Shown one piece after another: positions 1 to 12,025 of a DNA stretch of 64,000 nt (position 1 is its first letter; every line of letters begins with the position of its first letter). Source of the stretch: Annona cherimola (Eukaryota; Streptophyta; Magnoliopsida; Magnoliales; Annonaceae); assembly GCA_030490835.1 (NCBI GenBank), contig CM059971.1:68838224-68902223 (forward strand), given 5' to 3'. The translations under genes and the position numbers were made by a program. The notes beneath the pieces are model-generated. The model searched no databases, was not told the DNA's origin, and saw nothing but the letters and a program-made list of their open reading frames with translations.

Positions 1-144
1 TGCTATATCATAAAATTTAGGTGCTAGAGGCCTTTAAAAAAATAATAATAACGTCAACAACAATAATAAAGCAATAATAAGAAAGGATGGCAAGGCGGCT
101 GGGCCACGGATTGAAAAGAAAATATTAAAATACATAATCTTTAA

Positions 145-415
145 GGGTGTGTTTGTTTACCCCAAAAACTTTTCAATCTAGAACTTTTTCCATAATTATC
201 CTTTTAAAAATTATTTCTTTATATTTTTCTATACAACTAACAGACTTTTTAAGCCTTTCTGCATTACCTATATCACTAATCTATCTATTCTAACTTTATT
301 CTCTTTACTTTTCATCATCATTTCTGTCATATCATATTATTTTTTCTTATTTTTAAAACTTTTATGCAAAAAATTTTCATCTAAAATTAAGTTTTATCAC
401 TTTCCAAACACATCC
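145..415 (+). mobile_element. Tourist-like MITE, copy 1
   Basis: The ends are imperfect inverted repeats (GGGTGTGTTTG and CAAACACATCC) flanked by TAA on both sides, as expected for PIF/Harbinger-type MITEs. The interior is AT-rich with no coding sequence. The same interior words (for example TCTATTTTAACTTTATTCTC) recur at 5154, 8045, 14955, 17280, 17620 and 44155, so this is a family. Nearby positions 1-141 and 416-622 are AT-rich with nothing recognised. Confidence 0.75.
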
Positions 416-622
416 TAAAATTCTAGCAAAATTTTTACATTGATCAGTATTTTCTTACTATTTTTAAGAGTATGCAGAAATAATATTTTGGATAGTGTGG
501 AATTGTTTTACATTGGAAAAGATTGTATTTCTAAAGCTGCCTAAAAAGAGTCCCGACGAATCATTCCAATTAATGAGGGTTTATCATTAAAGATTGTATC
601 TTAAATGCTCGATCTAGAATGC

Positions 623-1000
623 GGACTTCGGTTGTATGCTCCCGGGCGCATACACCTATTTTTTTTTTTTTTTTGAAATTTTTTTATAAACTTGTTAGCC
701 CAAGTTTATTTAACGTATGTATTAATTTTTACCATTTTTGGAGATTTTTAGATATTTATTTTTGATTTTTGAAAATCAGTGGCATTTTAGTAATTTAAAA
801 TTACCTAAAATGTCACTGATTTTCAAAAATAAAAAATAAATATATAAAATACTCCAAAAATGGTAAAAATTTACCTAAAGATTAAATACACTTGGGCTAA
901 CAAGTTTATGAAATTTTTTTTAAAAAAAATAAAAAAAATATGTGTATGCACCCGGGAGCATGCAGCGCTGCATGCTCCTGGGAACATACAACCGAAGTCC
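623..1000. mobile_element. Foldback element, CCCGGG-ended family, copy 1
   Basis: A long imperfect palindrome. It starts GGACTTCGGTTGTATG, ends with the reverse complement, and folds back around 800. The flanking 9 bases are CTAGAATGC and CTAAAATAC (7 of 9 identical), a Mutator-like TSD length. The arms carry CCCGGG-centred palindromes. The ORFs called across it are by-products of the palindrome, not genes. Confidence 0.75.
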
Positions 1001-1889
1001 CTAAAATACGGCGTCTTTACTAATGCGTCTTTGATGAAAAATAAATAATAAATATTTTTTCTCCTTCCCTTCAACTTTAATAATGTGATATTAATTATTC
1101 CAAATTAAAATTTTTGTTTATTATCATTCTTAATATTCGAAAGTTGAGCGTTTTCCAAATATACCCACTCCGTTTTACTCTAATATCAAATATATCCATT
1201 ACGTTTTTAAAATTTCATATATACCCACTACGTTTGCAGTCAATCTAAAACATGCACATTCAGTTAAAATCCGTTAATTAAATTTTTATAAATACCAAAA
1301 CAACCCCTATTATAAAAATAAAAAATAAAATAAAATAGAAAGAAAGTGAGATTAGAGCTCTTCAAATTTAAAGTTCATGTGCAATTAAGGCATTGGTGAA
1401 TTATGACATTCAAATTTTCAACTATACATTAACTAACAGTGTTAACTCACAAATCGAGTGTTTTTCGGACTAATTATAAACGTAGCAGATATGTCAAAGA
1501 TTTTGAAAATATAGTCGGTACATTTAAAATTAGAGTTAAACTTAATAAGTACATTTGCAAAAGCCCTTGAAAGTATTATCCATTCCCTTACTTTTCATCC
1601 AAAAGTTTACTAATTTGTCCTTCTTCATTCTAACTTCAATAATTTCCTCCATGCATTCACACCATTTTGTCCATTTTTTCTTCTTTACTTCTCACCTGTT
1701 TTTCAAATTCGCAAAGGACCATGGCGTTAACTGCCTTAATAGTTATATACCTTTACCTACCTAAACGTTCAACTCTTTTAATTCATCTGTTACATACTCA
1801 CATTTTCTTTAGGATAGCTCCCTTAATTATCTTTCTATTTAGAAAGCCTATTTAGTTTATCATTATTCATTTTTTACTTGTCTCCAAAT
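1001..1889. other. AT-rich intergenic stretch
   Basis: No gene, RNA or bounded repeat was recognised. The stretch has weak direct repetition of phrases ending in 'atatacccac' and a C/T-rich part at 1600-1830. Short ORFs here have no recognisable domain. Confidence 0.5.
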
Positions 1890-2480
1890 ACATGTTCATA
1901 CCACGCTCACTCGCATATCGAACACGACGGCATCAACTCCACTGCGCTCTTCTTATTTCGATGAAGCTTGTATCTCCAAAAGAGACCACTGCGCTCCTAG
2001 TTACAATTTTAGTAGCAATACAACTCTCCTGCCATTCACACACACTATTCAAATTGCACCCCTCTGTGCATAACCCCTATATACATTCATGTGTCTTCAC
2101 TTGGTGCCATCTATGGGAAATAATTTTCATTTTTCTTTTGCTTTTTCTCCGACTAGAATAAAAATAAATCCTGATGATAATGCCTCTCCTGAGCAAAATG
2201 AGCCACAACCTCACTTGGATACGAGCAAACAAAAAGTAAATGTGGAAGGCACAAGCAATGCTGGCAATGGTTATTCGAGCCATAACACTTCTCATGAAGA
2301 GTGTTTGGGTTAGATCATTAGGACGGAACTTCAAGCGATTGTTGTTACCCTTACCAGATGGATGAAACAATCACAAGCCAAATGAGCGTCTTTCAGCTTT
2401 GGGTAGACGTGCCCTCTAGTCTCTGAAATCCCTAATAGTATAAATGGTGACAACAATGTCTTTAGTCTTCGTATAGGTTA
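1890..2480 (+). mobile_element. Possible Ty3/gypsy leader and gag remnant
   Basis: At 2101 the sequence reads TTGGTGCCATCTATGGGAA. This resembles the TTGGCGCCGTCTGTGGGAA phrase that often follows the 5' LTR in plant Ty3/gypsy elements. It is followed by an open stretch of about 74 codons rich in Asn, Gln and Ser, as gag N-termini often are, and then by stops. No LTR pair or pol domain is visible, so this call rests mainly on the phrase and is weak. Confidence 0.3.
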
Positions 2481-2721
2481 TCCCACGTTTCAATCTATAC
2501 TTTAAACAACACTTAAGATCATGGGATAATCGAATCGCGATCTTGTTCGACTGGTCGGACAGGGACACTGTCGTCACCGTTCAATTGGGCAAGTGTGTTT
2601 GCCGCCGTTAGATTACTTCTGAAAAATCAAAAGCAGTTGAGAGCAATTAATGAGATGAATTTTTACGGGCAGGCCCCAGTCAGGAGGCACCATGCCCATG
2701 TGACCCACCCTCTCTCGGGCC

Positions 2722-3118
2722 TCTGATCCTATGCTCCTAGGAGCATTGAGCCTCAATGCTCCCGGGCCCATATACCTATTTTTATTTTTATTTTTTTTCA
2801 AAATTTTTTCATGAACTTGTTAACCTAAGTGTATTTAACATATATTTTAATTTTTACCATTTTTGGATATTTTTAGATATTTATTTCGGATTTTTAAAAA
2901 TTAATGGCATTTGCATTTTAGTAATTACCTAAAATGTCACTAATTTTCAAAAATAAAAAATAAAAATCTAAAATACCTCAAAATTGGTAAAAATTTATAC
3001 ACATATTAAATACATATAGATTAACATATTGTAAAAGAATTTTAAAATTACCTATAAAAAAATTTTAAAAAAAAAATAAAAAAAAATAGATATATGCAGG
3101 CGCATGCAATTGGATTCC
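2722..3118. mobile_element. Foldback element, CCCGGG-ended family, copy 2
   Basis: It has the same layout as the element at 623: palindromic ends (CTCCTAGGAGCA, then CTCCCGGG), T-rich then A-rich arms, and a centre around a TGGCATTT/AAAATGTCA pair. The right end is eroded (GCATGCAATTGGATTCC) and no clear TSD remains, so boundaries are approximate. Confidence 0.6.
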
Positions 3119-3359
3119 CATAAACACAACCGCATGATCAAACAGTTCACAAGCATGGTCGACAACATTGTCCGTTTATGACCGATCAGAGATGATCACG
3201 CTTCGAGATAATCACCCTTTACTACTTATATTGTCAACAAACCATTAGCTAAGTTCAAGCCTATAATTATGAAATAAAAGGATAGTCAAGTTGATTCCAA
3301 AGATCACCTTGATTCCTTCTGCATCCACACTAATTTATTAAGTCTTTCAAATAAGATAA

Positions 3360-4290
3360 AGTACAAGGCCTTCGGCCTTATCATATCCGTATCAGCCATG
3401 TCCACTACGAGATACAAGGGTGTTTTGGCCAGATTTTTAAAAAATCGAGCGTATCGACCGATACAATGGGTGTATCGGACGTATCTGCCAATAGATGGGT
3501 ATATTGGTTGGGATGTATTGGCAAGATAAATAAAATTATAAAAAATTCTATTTTTTCTCTTTTGCACACGTTTTCTATTCCAAAACTCTTCCCTTTCTCG
3601 ACACTTATTTTTAAACTAATATTCATTGTTTTTTCTTGCAAATAGATAAAATTTTATTTTATTATATATATTCTTAATTCTCAAAAATAAAATTTTTTTA
3701 AAAATTATTCTGAAAAAACAAAAAAGATCACTTTGATCATTTACACAAATTTGTTTAGGTAATATAATTGATTTTTTCTTGCAATTCAAGTAAATTTTGA
3801 AGTTGTTTTTTATTTATAAAAATTTTTAAAATCTAGAAAACTTGAACATCTCAAAAATAGAAAGTTATCAACCTTTTATAAGTTTTTATCCTGTGCTTAC
3901 GTAAATATATTTTATTTGTGAATTGTAATTAATTGATTTATGATTTATTTTATATTTTTTACTCTAGTTATATTTATTTTTGCTATGTATCATGTGTGCG
4001 TTGAATTGTTAATGAGTTTACATGTATTGTCTATGATTTCTTTTTTCATCTAAAATTCATAATATATGTTTTACTATAGACAACTACTTATAAGAGAAAA
4101 TAGACAGATACACTATCCTATATATAGGAAAAATGCCAAGTAATTATATATTCTTGTCTTCCTCAATTTTCTAATATTTTTTCATATATTTTATGATAAA
4201 ATAAATTCCATCCGATATAGTCCAATACCTATACAATACGACTAATACGCCATCCAATACCGATATTCCGACTATAAGATTAGCATCCCA
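3360..4290. mobile_element. Possible TIR element with TATCGG-type subterminal repeats
   Basis: The left end (3380-3520) has a cluster of GTATCGG/CCGATAC-like words. The right end (4205-4280) has a matching cluster in inverted orientation (CCGATATAG, CAATACCGATATTCC). Between them is AT-rich noncoding DNA. Inverted subterminal clusters like this are common in non-autonomous hAT elements. I could not fix termini or a TSD. Confidence 0.4.
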
Positions 4291-5153
4291 CTGGAGTAAG
4301 AGAAAATAGTGCTCGAGAGTTTTAAAATGGAAAAGGAGTTATCGTATTATATAATTTTTTCCTTGAAAACTACGAAAAGATGAGGATTTCACTACGCTGA
4401 AAAGGAAATAATAGAAAGGGGAGTCCTAACTCCTAAGAGACTTATGCAAATGTTTTGCTATACAAAGAAAAGAGAGTAGTAGAGAAAATCAAGAATTCGA
4501 GTGCTAAAATTCCTTCTCCGTTCTCTCTTCCATCTTTTGCAACTTTTTCCAAGAGTTCCTCATCTCCTTCTTTGGTTAGCACGATCATCATTGCGAAAAA
4601 TTTAACCTAAGCTATTATAAAATTTGAAAGATTTAACCTAATCTAGCTATCATTTATTATTAGGTAAGGATTGCTTAAATATAAAAATTATGTTAGAAGC
4701 AACTCTACGTTATAGAGATTAGATTAAAAATTATATTGACAAACCAAGTAAGTATTCATATTTCGATAAGTCAGATTTAAGATTGTAATTATCACTTCAA
4801 ATATATATATCTAATAAGGATACGATTAGATCGAGACCAACCTTTTATTCGTCTAACATAGTTTGTTTATGCTCATGCCAAGGTTGACTTTATGAATAGG
4901 CAAGGATTAGATTTGAATGCATCTAAAGATTTAAAAATTACATGTAATAATGAAACTTTGTGCATTACTTAATAACTATATATGGTAATATTTTTATGGT
5001 TATGATAAAATTATAGTCACTTTTTAAATTATGTTTGAGTATTATAAACAACACAATAGTTATTAGCCTATTAAGCTTTTCGAGTACAACTTTGATTTCC
5101 AGCCAAAGGCATATTAACTTTATTCGGTTACCCAAAAATATATTTTATATTTA
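4291..5153. other. AT-rich intergenic stretch
   Basis: No coding sequence, RNA gene or bounded repeat recognised. Confidence 0.5.
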
Positions 5154-5424
5154 GTTGTGTTTGGCAATCATGAAAATGTGTCAACCTAAAAATTTTGAAT
5201 ATAAAATTTTTCGTCCTCTGCAGCTATCTTTTTTTAATTATTTTTTTATATCTTCATATACAATTATCATACTTTTTAATTATTTCTCTACAACTAATTA
5301 TATAAATGTCCTATCTATTTTAAGTTTATTTTTTTTACTCTTCATTATCACTCTAGTTAAATTACATCACTCCCCTTGAAAATTTTTATATTAAAAATTT
5401 TTCTTTCAAATGTTAAACACAACC
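5154..5424 (+). mobile_element. Tourist-like MITE, copy 2
   Basis: The termini are GTTGTGTTTGG and TTAAACACAACC, with TTA on both sides. The interior matches the element at 145 in the same orientation (AATTATTTCTCTACAACTAA, CTATTTTAAG). The 74-codon ORF inside is AT-rich and has no domain. Confidence 0.7.
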
Positions 5425-6780
5425 TTAGTATAAAATCATCTCCATAAACTTGTAACAAAAATATATTTATTTTTGCAACAAATATTATTGTGGCCTAATT
5501 TTAATTTCTTTTATTTAATTTTTTATTATAGGTAAATAAAGTTTGTTAATAAAATATTTATTGTTGTAAAATATAATTAATTGTAATAAGCAAACTAGTC
5601 ATTAGTAGGAAAATTAACAATTAATGCATAACAAAAATAGTTATTTTTTATAAATAAACAACCTTTATTAATGACTTTGAAACATTATTATTGAAGAACT
5701 AAATTTTAAAAATAATTATTTTTATAACGGATGTTTACGAAGTGAAAAAATTGAGGGAAAAAGTGGGTGGAAATTTTTTTAATAAACAGTATAATAATTA
5801 AGAGTAACAAATAAAAGTAAAATAATTATGACAGTTGTATAGAAAGATTTGAAGAAATAATAATTACATAAAAAGATGAATAAAAAGTAAAAGTTATTTG
5901 ACTGTTCCTGCTTCCTATGCCTCATAATAGCAATAATTAATCTATGAAAAATAATTTTTGTTATATAATTAGCTAATTTTTTTAAAAAGAAATATTTTTT
6001 ATCAAAGAAGACAAGGGGATCATGAGTACAAAAAATTATAACTGTTACAGGGAAAAAATAAAATTATAAACCTACGGTTAAAATATAAAAATACCTTGTG
6101 AAAAAATAATACTAATTTATTTCCAAATGATATTTATATTTAATAAATTTTTAACTTAAAAATAACTTATTTTTAAAGAAGACCTATTATTTTATTATTA
6201 TTAATTTTTTAATGCAACAACTATATTTTCAAAGGGTAAATTATTTTTATAATAAATATAAATATTTTTGCTAAATGATTGCTATTTTCCTATAATGAAT
6301 ATTTTAAGTGGTTATTCGAAATTATTCATTTATAAAAGTATTTATTTGTATAAAATATTTAATAAAGAAGAAAAGTGACATTGGTATCAGCGATCCACAA
6401 TTCCTATGTATGTCCTTCCTCATTTCATATTTTGTATAAGGGTAAATTAATGATCCTCATTCCATATTTTGTACAACGGTAAAATAATCATTTGCGTGCA
6501 TAATTTCAGCTGAGGAATATGAGAGGAAAAAAGTGCACATTTTTAAGACCTCAAGTCATCTAATACAACCGATCGTATCCTCTAATAATAATAGATGATA
6601 GGAGCTTGTGGTCTTTTGTGAATGAGGTTGAATGTAATACCAACTGTTATACTGTATAATATCTAAAAAAAAAAGTAATCTGTTAGAAATATGAAACTTA
6701 TGTGCCCAAAATGCAAATTTATGTAAACTTAAATCGAGCAAGATGCAAATTCCCCATTTTATATTTGGAGCAGTATGCAA
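5425..6780. other. AT-rich intergenic stretch with a partial MITE
   Basis: Positions 5727-5905 resemble the Tourist-like family in reverse orientation but lack clear ends. The rest is AT-rich DNA with nothing recognisable up to the DnaJ upstream region. Confidence 0.5.
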
Positions 6781-6963
6781 AAATGCTCTCACGGTGTCGC
6801 GCTTACGAGACGCCGGTGAATGCCTGCGTGTACGTCTGCCCGAAGAAATATCAAACGCGCGCCGCGTGTACTACAAAGTCCGGATGGCGAGGCCCGCAAA
6901 CGAAAAGATCAACAACGCCACAGAAAAAAGCTGAGTGAGACGGAGGGAGAGAGGAAAGGAGAG
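6781..6963 (+). promoter_or_regulatory. Upstream region and likely 5' leader of the DnaJ gene
   Basis: Base composition shifts here from AT-rich to mixed, which marks the start of genic sequence. No convincing TATA box is visible. An in-frame ATG at 6820 would add 48 residues (basic, rich in Arg and Lys) to the protein, with no stop between it and 6964. I prefer 6964 because translation from there gives a typical Ser/Thr-rich plastid transit peptide. Confidence 0.45.
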
Positions 6964-9927
6964 ATGAGCAGCACCAAAGCTATACCTGCCAATCACCGCA
7001 GTCTCCTACCAAGATCTCAACTTTCCACCGGAAAATTCAGGGAATCCGTCTGCTTTGCCAATTTCCCGACTGCCGAATTCTCCCCAGCGCAATCCAAGCA
7101 ACTTTTCGTAGTCAGGGGCGGCGGCGGCAAGAAACAGGATGGAAACAGAGCATCCAGCGTCGGCGCGACCTTTGAGGACCGAGCTGTGGAGACGGAGGGT
7201 TTGAGCTTCTACGAATTGCTGGGGATTCCGGAGACCGTAGGCATCTCCGAAATCAAGCAGGCGTACAAACAGCTGGCGAGGAAGTACCATCCGGACGTGT
7301 CGCCGCCGGACAGGTCGAGGGAGAACACGAAGAGATTCATACTCGTGCAAGAGGCCTATGAGACGCTTTCTGATCCCAGGCTGAGGGCGATGTATGACAG
7401 GGATCTTGCCAGAGGGATGCACGTCGCTTTCTCCGCTAGGAGGCGTTTTGATGAGGTATTGAGATTTTTCTTGTTTCTTGCTTGAATTTCTTTTGGGGTT
7501 TTTGATGTGGTTATTGCTGGAGTTGGCAGTTATTTGCCTAGGAAATCGAGTGTTTTTTTTTTAATCGGGCATTCTGGAGTTGGGTTTTGCGGTAATTTAT
7601 ATTTTGGTTCTTCTGTCGTCTAGAATTAGATGGCTTTGGATTGAGTTTTTTCCATGTTCTAATTTTTGGACTCCAGCACTGAACTTGGATTGGGGGAATT
7701 TCATCATGAGGCGCTTTTACTTGGAGCTAGAACATAATTTGCAAGAATAATTTCTTTTCTTTTGTTAAATCTGATTTTCTTCGCTAATGTTTGCTTATTT
7801 TGGTCTTCTTGTAATGTTTTGGTTTCTGTTCGAAGCTGCGTATGTGTTTGCGTGTTTTTACATATTTTGATTTTACATTTAGCCTTTTCTTCATCTTGTT
7901 TTTCTGCTCTTTGCGTTGCATTCTTTTGAATGGAATTTTCTTTTTCGTTTTTGGGGTAATTTTGTTATTGGCTGTTTGAATTATTTGGCGTCAATCTGTC
8001 ATTTGTTTGATGGGGTTTCTCTAATTTTGGTTTTTGATTATATAGTGTGTGTGAGAAGTGATAAAATTTTGGAATAAAAAATTTTTGTGTAAAAGTTTTG
8101 AAATTGACAAAAATGATGTGGCATGCTAAAGGTAATAATGAAAAGTGAATTAAACAAAATTAAAATAAATAAGTTAATTATACATGTAGTTGAATATAAA
8201 TGATTGAAAAGTAAGATAATTATATAGGAAGATATGAAAAAATGATTAAAAAACAAGATAATTGTGGAAAATAAAGAGTTTTTAGATTGAAAAAATTTTA
8301 TTATTAAACAAGCACACCCATAATACAATATTAATTTTCCAAAATGCTATTTATTACTCATTATCTTTCTTATAAAGATTTATTACTCATTATCTTGAAT
8401 GCATGTCCGTATACTTGTTGGGAAATTTCGATTGTCAAATGGGTATTTAATTTTGGGCTCCGCTTACATAGAAGTAGTTTCGTATAACCCTCTCAAAATT
8501 TCAAGATATTGATTTTTGATGGAAAATTCAATCCATTCATTGTATTTAACACCATTTGTTTAGCTAAGAAACCAAGTTTTATCCAAATCAAGTATTTGCA
8601 TGGGCCACATTTGCTCAAAAATATGTATATTTACGTGTAAATTATGAAAAATGCTTAGATCCATTCACACATAATTAGAATGTAACTATATTTTATAGAA
8701 TCATTTATCCATATATTGTTAATATTTTAGATGATTTAGATGTTAAAAAAACTGCTTTAAAGTTGACATTTTAACATTGAATCATTTTATTATATTGATT
8801 TCACACATTTATATATGGGAACTATCTACAATGAAATTTAAAAAATAAAATGCTTTTTAGGATACTATAAATTATGCTAAATACAATTGATAGAATAGGT
8901 TTTTTATCAACTATCAAGATTTTAAATATAGAGGGGGTTACATAGAAATGGAGTTGCATAGAAGCGGGACCATTTAATTTTATTGGGTGACTTTAAATTA
9001 TTGTGCCTCATGAGAATAGGGTTTTACTACTTTTACTAGGTGGACGTTTCCCAAATGGCTTGTGTTTTGAGTAGGCCCCTTGCGATAAATGAAGGTCTGA
9101 TAATTGATGCTTGGGATACTTCAATTGCGCTGCATGGGCAGAAAGAAAATGGGATGGACCTGATGATGGAATTGAAATTTTTCTTAGCATTATTTATAGT
9201 ACATCTAAACCTCCCGATGATCTACATTACATAGGACAAAGATTTACGAAACTCTTATGCTTTCTCTTTTTAGCATGAGTTCGATACTGTTGTTTTTATT
9301 TTTCGCAACACGTTTCGCTAGTGATGAACTCTCTAGAATTCCGATGTTCCCTATTTTGTGATGATTAGAACATTTTTCAGCTGGGTATTGTCCACCAGCT
9401 TCAGGTAAATTTGTGGCTCTTTTGAAATGGGATTTTGTGGAACTTGTGCATGTTTGTCCTGGTGGATATTTGTACCATGTATGAGTGGAACTCCAAAATT
9501 TATGGCTACAAGGTCCCTATTTTCGCACTTGTAATACTACAAAGCACATTAATGCCATTTCAACATCGGATAAACAGGCCCGCCCTGACATCAATTTCAG
9601 ATTTGTTAGATCAAGGAGCTAATTTTCAAATCCAATGTCTTCTGTGGTGTTGGTAGCTTCGTACTACTACTAAGTGCTATCATTTGTCTGGTAGCTAGAA
9701 TCGGGTCTCATTCAACTTGCTTTTGCCCCCCACTTGTGAAATTCCTAAGTTTTTCTCTGGCCATTGGTCTGGCGTAGGAATATGCGGTGAAAAGTGAATG
9801 GAAGCATGTGTGGGAAGATCAGTTGTCAGAGTTGAAGAGGAGGAGCGAGTATAAGAATTCAGAGGCAAACATGTCATGGGGGGCTCGAATGCGCAGGCAA
9901 AGGGATCAGTTGGCCGAAGAACAGTAG
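6964..9927 (+). CDS. Chloroplast DnaJ (J20-like) co-chaperone, two exons
   Basis: J-domain co-chaperone that would stimulate Hsp70 ATPase in the plastid; J20-type proteins are known to pass misfolded clients such as DXS to Hsp70. Exon 1 is 6964-7455 (164 codons) and ends GAT-GAG before GT. Exon 2 is 9778-9927 (49 codons plus TAG) after an AG. The junction is in phase 0 and the total is 213 aa. Residues 1-75 are Ser/Arg-rich and low in acidic residues, like a transit peptide. The J domain is about 81-146, with YHPD and the catalytic HPD at 109-111, then QEAYETLSDPRLRAMYDRD. The C-terminus (KSEWKHVWEDQLSELKRRS, then SWGARMRRQR) is the conserved tail of plant J20-like proteins, which supports the splice call. 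An in-frame ATG at 6820 is an alternative start. The gene looks intact; the exact paralogue is inferred. Confidence 0.88.
8045..8319 (-). mobile_element. Tourist-like MITE in the DnaJ intron
   Basis: Reverse-orientation copy of the family at 145. The right end CAAGCACACCC and the left end GTGTGTGTGAG are degraded inverted repeats. The A-rich interior (GATTGAAAAGTAAGATAATT and similar) is the complement of the T-rich interior elsewhere. No clean TSD was found. Confidence 0.55.
8455..8971 (+). mobile_element. Mutator-like 0.5-kb repeat, copy 1 (in the DnaJ intron)
   Basis: The termini are GGGCTCCGCTT and AAGCGGGACC. The inverted repeat extends over about 30 bases with mismatches. The element is flanked by a perfect direct repeat ATTTAATTTT (8445-8454 and 8972-8981), close to the 9-bp TSD of Mutator-like elements. 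The interior is AT-rich and noncoding. Related copies lie at 10401, about 36515 and about 47760. Confidence 0.75.
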
Positions 9928-10031
9928 ATTTTATTTTCAATCCATATATCCAAATATGAATATCTGTATATAGTTGCCATATATTTCTCTTCCATTTCCT
10001 GTCGTTTTGTTTTCCTCCTAATGTTAGCTTA

Positions 10032-10296
10032 TACGGCCGCGCGGCTGTAAGAAAATATATATATTATTATTATTTTTTTATAAATGTGTGAGCCACTTAG
10101 ATCTTTCTTCGCGTAAAATTTGACAATTATTTAGATTTGTTTGATATTTTCTTTATTTTGGCCCGAGTACTATTAAACGAATTTAAAAATTGTTAAATTT
10201 TGCAATGAGTAAGATCAAGGTAGGGCTCACAAATTTATGAAAAATAAAATTATTTTTTACAGCTGCTCATGTCGCGGGCCTAGTATGGCAGCCGTA
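10032..10296. mobile_element. Small foldback MITE just downstream of the DnaJ gene
   Basis: The left arm TACGGCCGCGCGGCTGTAA and right arm TTACAGCTGC..GCAGCCGTA are imperfect inverted repeats. They continue inward with GTGTGAGCC against GGGCTCAC. The flanks are TTA and TAA. No coding sequence. Confidence 0.65.
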
Positions 10297-10400
10297 TAAA
10301 ATCGGCAGTGTATTTTTGTTTTTCGTGCCTCGGCAGCATGTTTTTGTTTTTCTCTTCCTTTTATAAAATAAGCTCTTAAACATCTGAAGGGAAAGCACGT

Positions 10401-10952
10401 TGGTGTCGCTTTTATGTAAACGGGTTATGCAAAAGCGGTTTTATGTAAATCCTTAAAATTTTAAGCATAAAACCTTAAAATTTTAAGATTTTGATGCTTG
10501 AAGGAAAATTTAATTTGTTCATTGAATTTAACATCATTTGTTTAGTTATAAAATTAAGTTTTATTCAAATCTAATACATGCAATAGGTCACATTTGTTCA
10601 AAAATAGATATACTTATGTGTAAATTAAGGAAAATGTTTAGATTTATTCATATGTGCATTGGAATGGAGTAATATTTTATAGAATTATTTATCTATATAA
10701 TAATGATATTTTAGATAGTTTAGATGTTGAAAATACTATTTAAAAATTGATATTTATCATTAAATTATTTTATTATATTGATTTTACATGTTTGTAAACG
10801 AGGCTTATATAACCCGATATTAGAAAATGAAAGAATTTCATAATAATGTAAGTGATGTTAAAAACAATAGATGGAATAGATTTTCATCAACCATCTAAAT
10901 GTTTAAAATAGAGAAGGTTATATAGAAAGGGAATTTCATATAAGCATCCTCA
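10401..10952 (+). mobile_element. Mutator-like 0.5-kb repeat, copy 2
   Basis: Homologous along its length to 8455-8971. The ends TGGTGTCGCTTTTATG and CATATAAGCATCCTCA are imperfect inverted repeats. The flanking 9 bases are AAAGCACGT and AAAGCACAT (8 of 9). Near the left end is a local duplication of the phrase TTTTATGTAAA. Confidence 0.7.
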
Positions 10953-11779
10953 AAAGCACATTGTACAAATGGAATGTAATAAAAAAAAATTTTGATATTT
11001 TTACAAATATGCCTATAAACTTTGACAAATATTGCATCTGTATTCCTAAATTCGTACAAATAAAAAATATGTGTGTAAGGTTTGCATAAATTTGTAAGTG
11101 TGTCTCTTTCGTAATGATGCTATTAGATTTTTTATAGAATGACAATAACGCTCTTTAAGTCATGTATTACGCTTGTAATTTTTGCGAATATATATTTCGG
11201 CAAATTTAGGAACACAAATGTAATGTTGGTTAAACTTTGTACGCATATTTTCAAATATTCCCTTTTTATGTATCTGTTTTGTTATGAGGCTACCCACCTT
11301 AGATGACTGATATCTAGCAAAGTTGTACTCATTGAGAGGAATAACAAAGTCATTACGTTTATTCAACTTTGAATTCTACATTATTTTATAAATGAATTTG
11401 GGTTGGGATTTTTTAATAAGTGGTTTGTGATCCGCCAACTTGTTTAACCATTTAAATAAATAAATAGATAAATTTAGGTTGAGATTTTATAGCCCGTTTC
11501 ATAACCCACTTAATCCGTTTAACCATTAACTTGTTTAATAACTCATTTAACTAGTTTTACCATCAATCAAGTTTAGTAGCTCATTGAACCTATTTTACTG
11601 TAACACACATTTACAATATACTCAAAAGGGATATATAAATCCTAGATCCATTATTTTTATTTTTATTTTTTATTATCTAATTTTTCCCATTTCGATTTTC
11701 TATTTTATTTTCTTTGTCTACAACTTTACAATGTCTTTCCTGTTGTCATGCTATGATGTTATTATTGTCGTCCTTGCCG
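10953..11779. other. AT-rich intergenic stretch
   Basis: Nothing coding was recognised. At 11400-11590 there are several imperfect repeats of phrases like 'aacccattta' and 'tgtttaa'. Confidence 0.5.
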
Positions 11780-12025
11780 CCAGGAAGATTCTCCTCTCTT
11801 TGCTTCTCTTTTTTTTTCTTTCTCTCTCTTTATTTTTGATCATTCTCCTTTCCATATCTCTCCCCACTCTTTCTTTCTTTTTTTCTCTCTCTTTATTTTT
11901 GATCATTCCCCTTTCCATATCTCTCCCCTCTCTCCTTCCCTCCATCTCTCCCTCTTCATCTTCGATCTTTTCCTCTTTATCTCTATTTTTGTTTTCTCCT
12001 CTTTCTCCCCTCTCCGACTTGTTGA
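11780..12025 (+). repeat. Pyrimidine-rich tract with an internal 66-bp duplication
   Basis: Almost pure C/T sequence on the + strand. The phrase TTTATTTTTGATCATT followed by C/T runs and CCATATCTCTCCCC occurs twice, around 11830 and 11896. The long ORF crossing it is a low-complexity product and not a gene. Confidence 0.75.

Larger units (their letters stand above)
7456..9777 (+). other. Single 2.3-kb intron of the DnaJ gene
   Basis: The intron begins GTATTG at 7456 and ends GGCGTAG at 9777. Its first 600 bases are T-rich, as plant introns usually are. It contains two transposable elements (about 8045-8319 and 8455-8971), about 790 bases in all. The remaining 9000-9770 has short ORFs without a recognisable domain. 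The join is supported by the conserved C-terminal tail encoded directly after 9777. Confidence 0.8.

Noticed and set aside
7006..7422. 138-codon ORF antisense to DnaJ exon 1
   Set aside because: It is a shadow of the GC-richer exon; the sense strand encodes a clear J domain.
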